A stretch of DNA of 64,000 bases from Prionace glauca (GCA_037974335.1 CM075760.1:41730103-41794102), one strand, 5' to 3'; positions 47,645 through 58,468 are shown, numbered from the stretch's first letter. Notes: generated by a model not told the origin, from the letters alone. Numbers and translations: made by a program.

Positions 47645-48440
47645 TACCATAGAACATAGAACAGTACAGCACGATGCAAGCCCTTCGGCTCTCAATGTTG
47701 TGCCTAGCTAAGTCTAAACCCAAGATCACGTTATCCCTGTCCCTATCATTCTAGTACAAAGAACAAAGAACAAAGAACAAAAACAGCCCGGGAAACAGGC
47801 CCTTCAGTCCAACGAGCCCACGCCGCCATCTCAACACCACCAGTCCCCCTCTCCACTCACGACCCATGTCTAATGTGTTATGGCCATCCAGATCGAGGGA
47901 AACAGATTTAGGGACAATTTATTCCTGCCAATGAGTCTAACAGCACATCTTTGGGGTGTAGGAGGAAACCGGAGCACCCGGAGAAAACCCACGCAAGCAC
48001 GGGGAGACTGCGCAAACTTCCACAGTCACCGGCCCAAATCCATGTGTCTGCACAGCAAACAGTGATAGTCACTGAGCTGTCGTCTTGCCCAGTATCTGGT
48101 CCAGTTTAGGCAGACACTAACGACATGAAGCACTAGGCCAATCTCGATAACCAAGAGCAGCCCCAGTACGACCCATCGCGTGTATGCCCCTCACTGGACA
48201 CGAGGTGGACTGACTTAAAACCTGTGAATGAAAAGAGGAAAAAAATCATACCATAGCCATTTACATTACCAGGGACGCCCCACAGCTAATGACCCTTATT
48301 TAAAACAATCTTCCATATCCACCCATCTCCAACCCAGTCATGTGCCTGTCTAAGTTACTTGCTCCATGTGACTATCCAATAACCGCCTGAAAGTTCCTAA
48401 AGTGTCCGACTCCACTATCACAGCAGACAGTGTATTCCAT
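47645..48440 (-). repeat. LINE 3' end, minus strand, split by a SINE
   Basis: The first part (47645-47755: 'catagaacatagaacagtacagcac', 'gcccttcggctctcaatgttgtgcc') and the second (about 48240-48440: 'cctgtctaagttacttgctcc', 'aaagtgtccgactccactatcacagc') join to one LINE 3' end on the minus strand. The SINE 47756-48085 separates them. Confidence 0.8.
47756..48085 (-). repeat. tRNA-derived SINE, minus strand
   Basis: 'acaaagaacaaagaacaaaaacag', 'gaaacaggcccttcagtccaacgagcccacgc', 'ggaggaaaccggagcacccggagaaaaccc', 'cactgagctgtcgtc': a nearly complete SINE in reverse. Confidence 0.9.
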
Positions 48441-48499
48441 GGGCCAAATGACCTATATCTGCTCCCATGTTACTTCGAGACTTGAAAACATGTACACGC

Positions 48500-49360
48500 C
48501 GCTGATACTCACACAGACAGGTATGGACATAGAGGCGTGCAGGCATTCGAACACACTCACGCATAAACACACACACACACTCAGATATAAACACAAACAC
48601 ACACACGTACAGAATGATATGCAGATTACTTACATTTATTAAGACAATGTGATAGAATGTGATAGAATGCTGAATATGCTAGTTTGAAACTGAGACCAAA
48701 AAAGAGCAACAATGTAAGCAGCATCACTGGAAGCATCAATTTTCAAAGAAATATTAGTATTTTGTGAATGGATAAAACTAGTGGATGTTTTCAGTGCAGG
48801 GAAATGCAATTTAACACACCATAAATTTGAAAATCAAAGAACCATGTTGTTTATAAATGTCCATATGCTAAGAGTAAGGAACAATCAATGAATGTCTTTA
48901 TTCAATTTCTTTGGATAGGGAAAGAAGACAAAATGCACAAACACTGAGCCACCGCAAAATATATTCGGTGCTTAATATTCATGTTTTAACGTGAAGATCT
49001 GAGATCATGATTGAAATAAAGGAGAGTTCATAATCAGAACTGGCAACATTCTGTTCTGTTTCTCATAAAATTAAAACTCAGCATTTAAAAAATCCTCAAA
49101 CAGAGCAGAAGGAGAAAGAATGTTACTCTGTATACTCTATGCAGGGTGATAGTACTCGATTAATAGTGTAGATGATAGTTCACTCTAAAATGCAGGAATT
49201 TATTTAAGGAGTGACTTAATCATTCCCAAACGGAGAGGGTTGATAAACAGGAACATTGGCTGTTGGTTGGGGAGTCCACGGTTTCAGCAAATGGGATTTT
49301 AGACGATGTTTAATGTTTAAGACTTTCAGGAGAGAAATCAGGAAATATTTTGCCATTTAA
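48500..49360. other. CA-rich patch, then no gene seen
   Basis: A CA patch (about 48505-48610) followed by AT-rich intron sequence of the TCR gene with no J-like motif, frame or named repeat. Confidence 0.5.
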
Positions 49361-49369
49361 TGCCTCACT

Positions 49370-49980
49370 TTCCTCCATTAAGACATTTCCTAAATCCAGC
49401 CTTTTTTGATGAAATCTAATACTAAGTGCAGTTTTGGTCTCCTTATCGAATAAAACATGCACTTGCAATATAAAGTGTGTTGGTAAAGTACTGATTCTTG
49501 ACTGACACCAGACTGATTCTTGGAATGGCGTGACTGTCCTTTTAGGAAAGACTGGGATGACTGCATCTACATTCACTGGAGTTTGGAACATGCGAGGCGA
49601 TGTCATTGAAACATATAGAATTCTAGCAGAGATGAGCAGACTGGATGCAGGGATGTTGTTTCCTTTGGCGAGGTGGGGTCTAGAAAAAGGGATCAAAGTT
49701 TCAGTGTGCAGGGTTTGACATTTAAATCTGAGATGAGGAAAAATGTCCTCACTCAGAGGCTCGTGAAATTGTAGCTCTCTACTACAGAAGTTTGTGGTTG
49801 CCAAACCAGTGAATATATTTTAAATGGACATATATTACTGTACTCTAAAGGTGCCAAGAATTATGGGGAGAGGGTTGGTATGGTGCCGAGTTTTAGGGTC
49901 AGCCGCTGTCGTGTCCAATGGCAGAGGTCGAAGGATCGAATGGCCTCGTCCTGCTCCTATTTTCTATCTTTCTCTGTAAG
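49370..49980 (+). repeat. LINE 3' end, worn
   Basis: 'aatactaagtgcagttttggtctccttatcg' is the degraded 'vqfws' region; then 'tgtcattgaaacatatagaattct', 'atcaaagtttcagtgtgcagg', 'ggaaaaatgtcctcactcag' and the tail 'aatggcctcgtcctgctcctattttctatctttc'. Old. Confidence 0.8.
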
Positions 49981-50437
49981 ATAGGTGAAGAAAGGTGCTG
50001 GGTGGTGGCACTGAATATTAATTCTTTCATAGAGCCCACAAGACAAAAAATAGTCACAGTGACATCTGGTTCTGTTGCAGAGTTAGCAGCACAGAGACCC
50101 AGGCTAATTCCTGAAGAAATTAGCTCAAGTCCCTCCCCAGCACGTGGAGTAATTTCAAATAAATTGATCGAAGCAAGAGCGATGGGATTAATGGTCTCCT
50201 CCATCGTTGTAGGAGTCTAATAATTTGTTGTTTGTAAACTCTATTACAGAGTTGTCAGAAGACAATTTAATTTTTCACTCCCCCCCGCCCACTTACCCCC
50301 CGCCTCGCCTCCTGCCCTTCCCAATCAACTCAACAGCTGCTATTACAGGATACAGATTCTTTACAGGTGTGTTAAAATCGGACATTACTTTCTTAAACGA
50401 TAACCAGACGCAAAACGCAGAGAACAGGTTAACTTAC

Positions 50438-50497
50438 TGGGTTCTACAGTGAGTTTGGTTCCACTGCCAAAAGTAAGCTTTCTGGTTGCATAGATTG
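50438..50497 (-). CDS. TRDJ: TCR J-delta segment nearest TRDC, signal sequence damaged
   Basis: Sixty bases encode IYATRKLTFGSGTKLTVEP plus one base before a good donor (gtaagtta). The FGxGT J motif is complete and phase 1. The recombination signal is not: with the 12-bp spacer and a fair nonamer (acaaaatcg on the plus strand, 50517-50525; six of nine), the heptamer at 50498-50504 reads taaagta, so the three bases next to the coding end, CAC in a working signal, are TAA. RAG needs those three bases above all others. The segment would still splice well if it were reached, but it probably cannot rearrange. Confidence 0.85.
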
Positions 50498-50589
50498 TAA
50501 AGTAATACCAGATGGTACAAAATCGACATACCCACATGAACAGCAATATAAGGATTGTTTTTCATGCTAAGGTTTTTGAAATTTGATTT

Positions 50590-50900
50590 GCTTCCACGGT
50601 TGGTTCATTATTACGTCCTGAAACAAATGTAAAACAATATCCCAGGAATGATGTTCTTGCTGAAGAGGGAGTGGAGGGAAGGTCACCGGACAGATTCTGG
50701 AGTGGCAAGACTGACATATGAGGGGAGATTTAGTTGGTTAGGATTTTATTGTTTGGGGTTCGGAAGACGGAAGGCAGGAGGAGAAGATCTCACTAAAACC
50801 CATAATGCAGGATTAAACAGGGTAGATGCAGAATGGCGGCTGGGTCCAGAACCGGGGTTCATAGTCAAAGAATATGGGACTGATATGAAGAGAGTTTAAT
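50590..50900 (+). repeat. LINE fragment
   Basis: 'tcccaggaatgatgttcttgc', 'gactgacatatgaggggagat' and 'ttattgtttggggttcggaag' recall the RT C-terminal end of the LINEs in this window, in worn form. Confidence 0.6.
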
Positions 50901-50904
50901 TTTC

Positions 50905-51772
50905 ACCAAGAGAATGAAAATCTTGTGTAATTCACAATTACAACAGTTTAAACAGAACAATGATGCAATGGAGTTTAATGTGGAGAAGTGTGAGGTAATT
51001 CATTTCGGTAGGAATAACAGATGTGTTGAGTATAGTGCTAACGGGAGGACTTTGAATAGTGTGGAGGAGCAGAGGGATCTAGGTGTATGTGTACATAGAT
51101 CCCTGAAAGTTGGGAATCAAGTAGATAAGGTTGTTAAGAAGGCATACGGAGTTTTGGCGTTTATTAGTAGGGGGATTGAATTTAGGAGTCGCAGCGTCAT
51201 GATGCAACTGTACACATCTCTGGTGCGGCCGCACTTGGAGTTTTGTGTGCAGTTCTGGTCCCCACATTACAGGAAGGATGTAGAGGCTTTGGAGAGGGTG
51301 CAGAGGAGGTTTACCAGGATGTTGCCTGGTATGGAGGGGAGATCCTATGAGGAGAGATTGAGAGATTTGGGGTTGTTTTCGCTGGAAAGAAGGCGGCTAA
51401 GAGGGGATCTCATTGAAACATATAAGATGATTAGAGGTTTAGACAGGGTAGATAGTGATAGCCTTTTTCCTAGGATGGAGAATGCTAGCACGAGGGGGCA
51501 CGATTTTAAATTAAGGGGGGGTAGTTATAGGACAGATGTCAGGGGTAGGTTCTTTACCCAGAGGGTGGTGAGGGACTGGAATGCCCTGCCAGCTGCAGTT
51601 GTAAATGCACCTAGTTTGGGGGCGTTTAAAAGATCTGTGGATAGGTTTATGGATGAAAAGGGATTGGTTTAGGCTAGTGGGTCATTGTTTTGTAACTGGT
51701 CGGCGCAACATCGTGGGCCGAAGGGCCTGTTCTGCGCTGTAATGTTCTATGTTCTATGTTCTATGTTCTACC
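50905..51772 (+). repeat. CR1-like LINE 3' end with intact C-terminal RT frame
   Basis: An unbroken frame of 252 codons (50914-51672) gives the RT C-terminal part: FNVEKCEVIHFGRNNRCVEY, QRDLGVCVHRSLK, YTSLVRPHLEFCVQFWSPHY, RVQRRFTRMLPGMEGRSYEE and FFTQRVVRDWNALPAAVV, then a stop, 'ctggtcggcgcaacatcgtgggccgaagggcctgttctgcgctgtaatg' and four 'ttctatg' units. The frame is clean and the tail perfect, so this is among the youngest insertions here. It lies between J segments, against the TCR reading direction. Confidence 0.95.
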
Positions 51773-52088
51773 TGTCTCCCCTCTCTCATTTAAATCAACT
51801 CTCTGACTGGAATCTTCCTGTCCCCTTCACAGGACACAAATCTGGTTCTCAGTTCAATACCTAATTACTGAGGCTTGCAGTCCCAACTCCTTTCCAATGT
51901 ACCTCTAATGCCTGGGTAAGCTGAGCTAGATCTAAACTGACTCAAAACTTAACAATCTCCTCGCCTGCTTGCCACATATTATATTGGCACTCTGCCCAAC
52001 TTGATTAGACTACTTACAACAGAAAACTAGATCACAGAGGAGATGTGGAGTGAAAGAATAAAAAAACACATTGACTTCACACTCACTT

Positions 52089-52138
52089 GGTATAACTGTC
52101 ATCTGGGTGCCACTGCCAAACGTTAGCTTTTCATAGCA
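52089..52138 (-). CDS. TRDJ: TCR J-delta segment
   Basis: Fifty bases encode YEKLTFGSGTQMTVIP and one base before the donor gtgagtgt. The FGSGT motif is intact and the phase (1) fits TRDC. The signal is a good 12-type: heptamer cacagta (52139-52145), 12-bp spacer, nonamer acagaaatc (52158-52166; seven of nine). Confidence 0.93.
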
Positions 52139-52166
52139 CAGTAACAATTGTTCAGACAGAAATCTT
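52139..52166 (-). promoter_or_regulatory. 12-type recombination signal of the J at 52089
   Basis: Heptamer, 12-bp spacer and nonamer, read from the coding end outward on the plus strand. Confidence 0.9.
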
Positions 52167-52754
52167 CTATTGAGAAAGCTGTTTTAGATTTCAGGCAATT
52201 CACGGCAAAGACAAAGTTGGGACAGTCACTGATTCGCTGCAGATAACAGATATTTCATACCTTATCCCTCCCCAACATCACAGGCTAAGTGGGCCGAATG
52301 GCCTTCTTGGATGCTCTAGGATTTTACCAACGTGAAGAATTTCTGAGCCTAGGTCGCCACTGGTCAAATACAGCAATCCACGTCCTCCCGCTGCAACAAA
52401 TATACTTTGCCTCTGAACTGTTGTTAGGTAACAAGGGAAGGCCATTCAGCCCTTTGCTCCTGCTCTGCCAACCTCTCAATTGGCTTTACAGAAATTTGCA
52501 ACGTGGCCTTGCCCGTGACGCCTCAACATCTGGTAGAAAATAAATACAATTCAACGGATAATATCTAATTTGTTAGATAATCTTTCTCTCCTTACAGATG
52601 TTTCCTGACCTGCTGGGATTTTTTTTTTACCAGAATTATCTGTTCTTATTGCCATCATCCTGTTAGATTTCGAAGAGGTAAACAGACATGTCGAGTCTGA
52701 AAGATGTGTTTACATTTAGTTAAATCAACAGTTACTCGGGCTCATTTTCCAAAA

Positions 52755-53090
52755 GAGAGATATTTTTATTTATTCGTGGGACATGGGCACCGTTATCTGG
52801 CCAGAATTTATTATCCATTCCCAATTGCCCTTGGGAGTCAACCAAATTGCACATGTAGGCCAGATCAGATCAGAATGGCAAATGTATTTCTGTAAAGGAC
52901 CCCTCAACCAGATGGGTTTATTCCAACAGTTGCTTTCATCATCAACAGTGTTTTCTTAATTCTAGATTATTAAATTTGAATTCCACCCTCCTACCGTGGT
53001 GGGATTCGAACGCAGGGACCCAAGAACACTAGTTGATTTCCTGGATTAATAATCCAGTGAGAAGGTCATAATTGTCAACCTCGCTGTGTG
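52755..53090 (-). repeat. SINE, minus strand
   Basis: 'ttattcgtgggacatgggcac', 'ccattcccaattgcccttggg', 'aggccagatcagatcag', 'gtggtgggattcgaacgcaggg', 'ctggattaataatccagtga': a second-family SINE in reverse, with its tRNA-like head at the right end. Confidence 0.85.
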
Positions 53091-53139
53091 AGACCCCTTG
53101 GGGATGAGTGAACATAACATGAGAGTTTTATTTTATACC

Positions 53140-53570
53140 GAGATGGGGAGTGACACAGTTGACTCGGAGACTACTGTGCTGAATCTTAATAAAGGAGACT
53201 ATGAAGGTACGAGGCATGATTCCGCCTTTATAGATTGGGGAGACTTAAAGGGATGACAATGGATCTCATTGAGAATTATACAATTCGAACAGGACAAGAC
53301 TTAGTAGATGAAGAGAGAATATTCCCGATGGTGGGAGAGTCCAGAATCAGGGTTCTGAGGATTCAAGGTTTAGGATGGAGGTGAGGAGACATTTCTTCAC
53401 CCAAAGAATGGCGAGCCTGTGAAATTCATTACCACAGGAAATAGTTGTTGCCAAAAGACTGAATTTATTCAAGAAGCAGCTGGATGTAGCACTTGGACGA
53501 ATGAGATCAAACGCTGTTGGGAGAAAGCAGGATTAGTCTACTGAGTGGATGAAAAACAATGATCATAATA
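53140..53570 (+). repeat. LINE 3' end, worn
   Basis: 'agacttaaagggatgacaatgg' and 'gatggaggtgaggagacatttcttcacccaaagaatgg', 'gcagctggatgtagcacttgg' are typical of the LINE 3' ends in this window. Confidence 0.75.
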
Positions 53571-53584
53571 AATGGCAGATTATA

Positions 53585-53820
53585 TTTGAAAAGCCAGAGA
53601 GTGCTGAAACCCTCTGTATATACATAAATGCCTTTCTGGACATATAATTTTCAATTTTGCGCTGTGCTGTCCATTTGACCAGTCCTTCTATATCGATCTG
53701 CAATGTAAGGCTTTCCACCCCGCTATTTACCACACCAGCAATTTGTGTGTCATCTACGAATTTACTGATTATATCCTTTGGATCGCTACCGTTCCAACTA
53801 AATATCTAATGATGCATTAA
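53585..53820 (-). repeat. LINE fragment, minus strand
   Basis: 'aatttgtgtgtcatctacgaatttactgattatatcc' is the minus-strand text of the region after the RT active site, as in other shark LINEs. Short and old. Confidence 0.6.
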
Positions 53821-54640
53821 TCTATCTAACAGCTTGTTTTTAATTTTAAGCATTACTTTCGCTTTTGTCACCATTCGCCAGACACGGGTTCAGCAGAAAT
53901 GTCCATCGAAGAGTAGAGATAAATCAGCTGGCACCTATTTGGCACAACATTCAGTTGGTTTCCGCAGGCAAAGATGAGTTTCTAAGTACTGTCATAGCAA
54001 TGAGAACTATGACTAGTTATCAGCAGAAAGCTACAACTGCATCAGCTCATTCAGATTCCAACCAATATACACAACAAGGATCGGCATATTCACCAATGTG
54101 TGTGGGAGCCTCCACAACTGCTATTGTGAGCGAATATAAACATTAAAAAATATCTATTGCCAAGAGAGGAACAATGCATCTTATAAAATTCTACAGGTCT
54201 ATGCACATCCAAGTCCAAATTAGAAGCCAAATTGCCTCCCTTCACCTAATGGTGCAGTTAGGTAGGATTCCTCTGTCTTCAGTGATAGCTATTTCTGGAA
54301 CATGTCACTAGACTGTTGTGAAGCGCTGAAAGCGTGAGAGAGCCATACTATATATCAAGCCTGGCTGAGCAGGAGTCACTCTCTCATTCCCAATCTTTCA
54401 CGACATTATTTTCTCACCTTCCTTGGTCATCAGGGCCTAGGGTAGGGACTCGTATCCGGCGTTTCTGGCTCAGAGGCAGGGAATTTAGCCCATTGTAACG
54501 CAACACCTCCGCAAAGTATGAATGACCATTGTATTACATCGCCTCCTTTAAGCCTGTACTTAAAAACACGACTTGGTCACATGTTTGAACTGTAAATATT
54601 GATTGTCATCCTATTGTAAATAGATCATGATGGAAGATTG
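53821..54640. other. No gene seen; possible repeat
   Basis: A 93-codon plus-strand frame (53865-54146) has no recognisable domain. I looked here for a D-delta segment flanked by 12- and 23-type signals and saw none that convinced me. Confidence 0.45.
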
Positions 54641-54652
54641 TTGAGGACTTAC

Positions 54653-54712
54653 TGGGCTCCACAGTGAGTTTGGTCCCTTTGCCAAAGACAAGCTTCTCAG
54701 TTCGGTAATTAG
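54653..54712 (-). CDS. TRDJ: TCR J-delta segment
   Basis: Sixty bases encode NYRTEKLVFGKGTKLTVEP and one base before the donor gtaagtcc. The J core FGKGT is complete. The 12-type signal is heptamer cacaatg (54713-54719), 12-bp spacer and nonamer acaaaatat (54732-54740; six of nine). This is a textbook delta/alpha J. Confidence 0.94.
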
Positions 54713-54740
54713 CACAATGTTAACAGCTACTACAAAATAT
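54713..54740 (-). promoter_or_regulatory. 12-type recombination signal of the J at 54653
   Basis: Heptamer cacaatg, exact 12-bp spacer, A-rich nonamer. Confidence 0.88.
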
Positions 54741-55780
54741 AGACCCAGCCATCTGAACACAGGGATAGCTCACATTCACTTTGAGTTCGTGTCACTTGTT
54801 TTAATTAGCTTCTCTCCTGAACCAAATACAACCGTTCCTTCCCTCTCCCTCACACTGAGCTCCCACTGTTTATTTTTTGGCTATTTCAGGGAACAATATT
54901 TGGATAATAAATTGACTGTGTTTTACATGCTCCATCTTCACCAGTACGTCTCCCTGAATACCCAGGAGAAACAAATCCGAGGATTTGTTTGACATCAACA
55001 TACGAACGTGCAAAGTGGGAGCTGTAGTGAGGCACTGGGCCGCTCCAGCCCAACCGCTGTTCAGTAACATCATGACTGATTTGATTGTAACTTCACCCCC
55101 ACATTCCTGCCTGCCCCCGACCACCGGTTACCCTTGTTAATCAAGCATCCAGCTAGCTGTCTTTAAAATAATCGAAGGTCCTGTTTCCCCTGATGATTGA
55201 GGAAGAAAGTTCACGAAACTCACGACTCTTTAAGAGACAAAAAGTCTCCTCATGTCTGCCTTCAAAGGAGAGACCCTTTTATTTGAACCATAATACACCC
55301 AATGTATTGCTCCGAAAATAAAACTGCTCATTGTTCTGTCTGTTGTGGGGATAGGTGTCCTCCTGTCTACTCTATCTCTGACCCTTATTAGGCTGAAGCA
55401 ACTTTTACAGTGCTGTTTATCTCTATGAAACCATGACCCTGTTGGGGCGTTCCTCTTTTTATTATCTATCAATGTATCATTTCATTGCATTACACACAAT
55501 CATTTCAGCAATGCATCTCCTTGCCAGCCACCAGGCGGGTTTTTTATGATAAAGGCCAGTTAAATGTTTTAAGGAAACAATCCTGAATTGTGGAAACAAT
55601 AAAACTCTCATCTGCTCTATCTCAATACCCAGTGAAGCTGCTGTTTGGATTCCCAATGAGAACTGCTCACCCGTTCCATACAAAAATAGTGTTTTTTGAA
55701 ATAACACAGTGACTGTGTGGCTCCATAAAGCCACGGAGGGGAAATAACATGTTCAGTAATTATTATCCAGGATTAGTTAC
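54741..55780. other. J-J interval, no gene seen
   Basis: No repeat named and no frame with support. A heptamer-like cacagtg near 55706 has only weak partner sequences. Confidence 0.45.
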
Positions 55781-55784
55781 TTAC

Positions 55785-55845
55785 TGGGTTCCACAATCAG
55801 CCTGGTTCCAATGCCAAAGAGGAGTTTTCTAGTCTCTCCATGTGA
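55785..55845 (-). CDS. TRDJ: TCR J-delta segment nearest the support V
   Basis: Sixty-one bases encode SHGETRKLLFGIGTRLIVEP and one base before the donor gtaagtaa. FGIGT is the J core. Signal: heptamer cacagtg (55846-55852), 12-bp spacer, nonamer accagatcc (55865-55873; six of nine). It lies 220 bp from the signal of the support V, the closest J to it. Confidence 0.93.
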
Positions 55846-55873
55846 CACAGTGTTTGATTCCATAACCAGATCC
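55846..55873 (-). promoter_or_regulatory. 12-type recombination signal of the J at 55785
   Basis: Consensus heptamer, 12-bp spacer, moderately good nonamer. Confidence 0.82.
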
Positions 55874-56065
55874 ATTGTGATCTCGTCCAGCTCTCTCTGC
55901 CCTTCTGCCGTGTTCCAGCACCGTGGGGAAGGGGAGGGGGGGAAAGGTGGGGATGGGGTGGGGGTCAGTACTTGTGTACACTCGGTGGGGATGGAAGGCG
56001 GTTGTGGGGAGTGGTGTTGGGACGGTGGTATTCAGAGAGCTTGGTTTTCTCCCGTGGTGCTGGGA

Positions 56066-56104
56066 GGTTATTGTACGGGTGTTAGGGGAGATACAACTAC
56101 CGTG
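56066..56104 (-). promoter_or_regulatory. 23-type recombination signal of the support V
   Basis: Read on the minus strand: heptamer cacggta (56098-56104), exactly 23 bp, nonamer acaataacc (56066-56074; eight of nine). The heptamer keeps the essential CAC. The spacing fits V-delta and would join to the 12-type J segments. Confidence 0.88.
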
Positions 56105-56405
56105 TGCCGACTCAGTCCACAGTAATATGGAGCCGAGTCGCTCAGTTGCAGTTTGGAGATCTTTAACTGGCTGCTTTTCTTGACAGAATCGATAGAAGCA
56201 GAAATTCTCCCTCCGGCAGCGGTTTCTTTATTGTCCCCTCCTGAAGTGTGTGTCTGAAGCAAGTATTTCAGAGCCTGTCCTGGGGACTGACTGTACCAGT
56301 GTATTATGTACTGACAGAACCCAGAATATACACAGCTCAATGTAACCGTGTCACCGGCAGTAGACATTTGGAGAGGCGGATTCTCGGATACCAGAGAAGG
56401 GGAAT
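56105..56405 (-). CDS. Support V-delta exon of NAR-TCR (leaderless)
   Basis: This exon starts directly at a splice acceptor (ttttgttatcctgcag) and reads DSPSLVSENPPLQMSTAGD, TVTLSCVYSGFCQYIIHWYSQ, SPGQALKYLLQ, RISASIDSVKKSSQLKIS, LQLSDSAPYYCGLSR: a complete V-alpha/delta domain with both core cysteines, the FR2 Trp (HWYSQSPG) and the DSAxYYC end. No leader exon is visible in the 1.6 kb before it. In shark NAR-TCR the support V has no leader because it is spliced behind the NAR domain; here the entry phase (1) fits the NAR J donor exactly (G plus AT gives Asp). CDR1 carries an extra Cys (GFCQY), which in this family is thought to bond with the extra Cys of the NAR domain. The Met at 56367 is internal. 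Confidence 0.93.
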
Positions 56406-56574
56406 CTGCAGGATAACAAAAACAAATACACTTTTTTTAGGTCTTGCTATTTAACCCAGGGATTGAGTCAGTTGCAGGAGGAGCTCAGTTTTATGCGGTG
56501 TTGTTATTATTTTAATTCTAATGGAACGAGATTCACTTATTCTATAAACCAGTGTACAATGAGATAACATTTTA

Positions 56575-57095
56575 TTTTACAGAAGCTCGAATGACCTGTA
56601 ACGATGTTATTAAATTGGAGAGAGTCCAGAAGAGATGAACAAGGATGTTCCCAGGACTCAAGGGACTGAGGTATAGGGAGAGATTGAACTTTTTCCTTTG
56701 GAGCATAGGAGATAGAGGGGTGATCTTGTAGAAGTTTATAAGATCATGAGAGGCACGGATAGGGCGAATGAACTCAGTTTTATTCCCAGGGTTGGGAATT
56801 GAGGACAAGGAGGAATAGGGAAAGAATTAACGGGAACCTGCAGAAAAAACTTTTTTTTACACAGAGGGTGATAGGTGTGTGGAATGAGCTGCCGGAGGAA
56901 GTGGTTGAGGCAGGGACGTAACACTTAAAAGGCATTTGGACAGATACATGGAGAGGGAAGTTTTAGAGGGATATGGGCCAAATGCAGGCCAATGGCTGAG
57001 CTTAGATGGGCATTTTGATCGGCACATGGATCAGTTTGGACATAAGAGCCTGTCTTTCTGCCGTAAATTCTGTCAATCTATGAACACACTGTCAG
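56575..57095 (+). repeat. LINE 3' end
   Basis: 'ttggagagagtccagaagag', 'tataagatcatgagaggcac', 'ttacacagagggtgataggtgtgtggaatgagctgcc' and 'atggatcagtttggacataag' 'agcctgtctttctgccgtaa': a worn LINE 3' end, in the intron between NAR J and support V. Confidence 0.85.
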
Positions 57096-58060
57096 TTTAG
57101 TAGGAGCTGGTTTAAGAGTGAAATATGAATGAGTAATGATCACATACATGAACAGGAAAACAACAGGTTTATCCAGAATATTCATGGCTTGTGGAAGAAT
57201 TGGATTTCATTTATAAAGGGGCAGCATCTACCCTAGGGGCCGAATGTCGCCCTTCCATGCAAAATGATTCTCCCGTATATGCTCGGTTTCAACTTCCATT
57301 TTCCATGTTGAGAGACAAACTGGGGGAACATTTTATTATCAGTGATGCAATCCATTTCTAGAAATGATTGTCAGAAAGCAACCCAACTGCATCACATCAC
57401 AGTGCACAGCAAGATCCAACAAAGAATGACTGTTGTTTAATCAGCTCCAATGGGGCAGAAACATGCCGAACAACGGTGGTCAAATGTCATACATTTAATT
57501 CAGCTTAACACTTCCTGGGAGCATTGTTTTGAAATCTGTGTGTTTATTTTTCTGTCAGTATCATGCTTTCCCCCCTTCACTTTATATTGAAATGTCTAAT
57601 CTGATTCATTTCATTTACTTTTTGTTGTTTGGGTTTTTTGTGTAGTGGGAACATGGCCCAAAGTCTCCTACTTGTTGTCAGCTGCGATCATTCTGTTCAG
57701 TTTCGACAGTGGTTTTACTGTCAATTCCCACATCACACCTAATACTGGCATCCCCACCCCGTGCCTCACCGCCCTTTCCCCCGAACCCACTTCGCCCCCA
57801 TCCCTTCCTCCCCTCCCCCCCCACCCCAAAAGCCTCGTCCCACTATCCCTGCCCCACTGACCGCTGACTCCATCAGGTCTCAAAGAGACTTTCCCCGGGA
57901 CTGACTGGAGCCGACCCCAGAATCACACCCTGCTCCCAACTCGGAATCTGTACCGGATGATTCTCCACAGGAAGATTCGATGGGATTGAAATACAGATCA
58001 TAATGATAAAGTGAAGGGGGACATTAAACGAGACAGACTGTAACAAGGCGGGGTTTGGAA
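57096..58060. other. Intron, no gene seen; C-rich patch
   Basis: A C-rich patch (about 57775-57850) is the only feature; the frames here (Pro-rich on plus, Gly-rich on minus) follow from it. Confidence 0.5.
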
Positions 58061-58068
58061 TTACTTAC

Positions 58069-58118
58069 CGGCTGTGACAGTCACCACCGTCCCGGATCCA
58101 TCTGCATAATCATACTTA
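58069..58118 (-). CDS. NAR-type J segment
   Basis: Fifty bases encode KYDYADGSGTVVTVTA and one base before the donor gtaagtaa. The core is DGSGT, without the Phe or Trp that opens ordinary J cores: the same form as in shark IgNAR and NAR-TCR J segments. The signal is of the 23 type, unlike those of the delta J segments. The phase-1 donor leads to the acceptor of the support V 1.66 kb further on. Confidence 0.93.
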
Positions 58119-58157
58119 CACAGTGACTCCACCCTCGGTCTCCCCGGTACAAAAACT
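58119..58157 (-). promoter_or_regulatory. 23-type recombination signal of the NAR J
   Basis: On the plus strand: heptamer cacagtg (58119-58125), 23-bp spacer, nonamer acaaaaact (58149-58157; eight of nine). A near-perfect signal. Confidence 0.95.
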
Positions 58158-58468
58158 ACCGACATCTCAATCTGCCGGAAAACCATCACCAGTCACTCGG
58201 AAATGTCCAATTATTCGGAGGATTTAAAATCAATAAATAATATTCAAGGTTTCAACGTCTCTGTCGATTCAAATTGTAATTTTATGGGGCCCGAGCTCTC
58301 AGTAAATGGCCGCAGGAAGGAAATAATAACTTCATATATCGCAAAAAAATCAAAGAAAGATGTGAGTGGTGGAGATTACAATGGAAATAATCCAGATTAC
58401 AGCGATAATAACATCAAACCAATGATTCAAAGTCTGGGCACTGAGAATTTATAGTGTAATTGTGCACA

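Noticed and set aside
53865-54146. Frame of 93 codons in a J interval
   Set aside because: No recognisable domain, and no splice sites tie it to anything.
55401-55440. Possible recombination signal 'tacagtg' near 55408
   Set aside because: Nonamer match is about five of nine and there is no coding segment next to it.
55681-55740. Possible D-delta segment around a cacagtg at about 55706
   Set aside because: The nonamer-like partner matches only about five of nine bases, and no second signal stands at a 23-bp spacing on the other side.
56368-56405. Met at 56367 as the start of the support V
   Set aside because: The frame continues upstream to a good acceptor in phase 1, and the Met lies inside FR1.
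57645-57883. Pro-rich (plus) and Gly-rich (minus) frames of 71 codons
   Set aside because: Made by a C-rich patch in the intron; no splice or domain support.
58203-58454. Plus-strand frame of 83 codons between NAR V and J
   Set aside because: No domain likeness; lies opposite to the gene in the V-D-J interval.
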